NCBI GenBank assembly: GCA_013696535.1
Contig: JACCYI010000247.1
Location: forward strand, 1-6,641
Direction: 5' to 3'
Length of the DNA stretch: 6,641 nucleotides
Source of the DNA: Solirubrobacterales bacterium
GTDB taxonomy: Bacteria; Actinomycetota; Thermoleophilia; Solirubrobacterales; Solirubrobacteraceae
Made by a program: the position numbers and the translations under genes. Shown piece by piece: positions 6,474 to 6,641 of this stretch. The notes under the pieces were generated by a model that worked only from the letters and a program-made list of their open reading frames with translations, had not been told where the DNA came from and made no database searches. Each line of letters begins with the position of its first letter. Position 1 is the stretch's first letter.

Positions 6474-6496
6474 GACTCCTCCCACTGGTGGGAGTC
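6474..6496. repeat. inverted repeat 3, overlapping alternative pairings
   Basis: GACTCC (6474-6479) pairs with GGAGTC (6491-6496). Nested in it, CTCCCAC (6479-6485) and GTGGGAG (6488-6494) form a second near-palindrome with a 2-base centre. The two registers exclude each other, so as DNA it looks more like a dyad binding site and as RNA more like a 6- to 7-bp hairpin. Confidence 0.35.
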
Positions 6497-6508
6497 GAAG
6501 CGCGCGAG

Positions 6509-6641
6509 CTACTCCTCCAATACGTACACCGCACCCACGGCCAGCAGGTTGGGGCGCGCGCGCGCCGGCCGCGGCGCGGGCCGGCCGTGCTCGGCGAGCA
6601 GCACTCGCCGGCTGACCCGCTGCCCGCCCTCGGCCGCCAGG
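6509..6641 (-). CDS. C-terminal end of an unidentified protein, 5' end outside window
   Basis: The minus-strand frame is open from the window edge (first full codon 6640-6638) to a TAG at 6511-6509, giving the last 43 residues. Almost every codon ends in G or C, which suits coding in this genome. The fragment has a charged start (LAAEGGQRVSRRVLLAEHGR), a Pro/Ala/Arg linker-like stretch (PAPRPARARP) and a hydrophobic end (NLLAVGAVYVLEE). I do not recognise the family. The linker is encoded by very G+C-rich DNA, including six GC repeats (6554-6565) and a 7-bp inverted repeat (6564-6570 with 6579-6585). The TAG may not be the original end: the same frame remains protein-like for about 30 further codons. 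It is convergent with the 78-aa gene. Confidence 0.45.
   Translation of the reverse strand, partial: LAAEGGQRVSRRVLLAEHGRPAPRPARARPNLLAVGAVYVLEE
6564..6585. repeat. G+C-only inverted repeat next to a GC dinucleotide run
   Basis: GCCGGCC (6564-6570) and GGCCGGC (6579-6585) flank an 8-nt loop that is also only G and C. A (GC)6 run at 6554-6565 adjoins it. It most likely reflects the Arg-Pro-Ala codons of the minus-strand gene rather than a regulatory element, but it is a place where sequencing or assembly could fail. Confidence 0.4.

Overview
The window is a G+C-rich bacterial chromosome segment, clearly above 60% G+C by eye and with G/C strongly preferred at third codon positions. It uses GTG as well as ATG starts and has tightly packed, overlapping genes. 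The gene order lysA-hom-thrC-thrB is a classic actinobacterial arrangement. With the upstream M23 peptidase and the style of the small downstream proteins, it suggests an actinobacterium, perhaps a deep-branching soil lineage of the Thermoleophilia/Solirubrobacter kind. That placement is inference, because no rRNA or other phylogenetic marker is present.

Positions 1-5011 form one plus-strand block. It opens with the C-terminal part of a secreted M23 (LytM/NlpD-like) peptidoglycan endopeptidase, cut by the window edge. After a 26-bp gap come diaminopimelate decarboxylase (LysA), homoserine dehydrogenase (Hom), threonine synthase (ThrC) and homoserine kinase (ThrB). Hom, ThrB and ThrC carry aspartate semialdehyde to homoserine, phosphohomoserine and threonine, while LysA makes lysine from meso-diaminopimelate in the sister branch. 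The junctions are a 17-nt overlap, an ATGA overlap and a TAGTG overlap, so the four genes are almost certainly co-transcribed and translationally coupled. Hom carries a C-terminal ACT domain, the usual site of threonine feedback. No attenuator or riboswitch fits in the 26 bp before lysA.

Positions 5012-6013 hold a small exported beta-rich protein of unknown function on the minus strand, convergent with thrB, and a divergently oriented VOC (glyoxalase/bleomycin-resistance fold) protein on the plus strand. They share a 75-bp intergenic region.

Positions 6014-6641 are less certain. They contain a likely 78-aa winged-helix-like protein (plus strand), a 123-bp stretch rich in inverted repeats, and the C-terminal end of an unidentified minus-strand gene running off the window. 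The reading frame of that gene stays protein-like for about 30 codons beyond its TAG stop, so a nonsense mutation, a base error or chance must be considered. I see no mobile element, CRISPR array, tRNA or rRNA. The biosynthetic block is ordinary; the last 500 bp is the part worth a second look.
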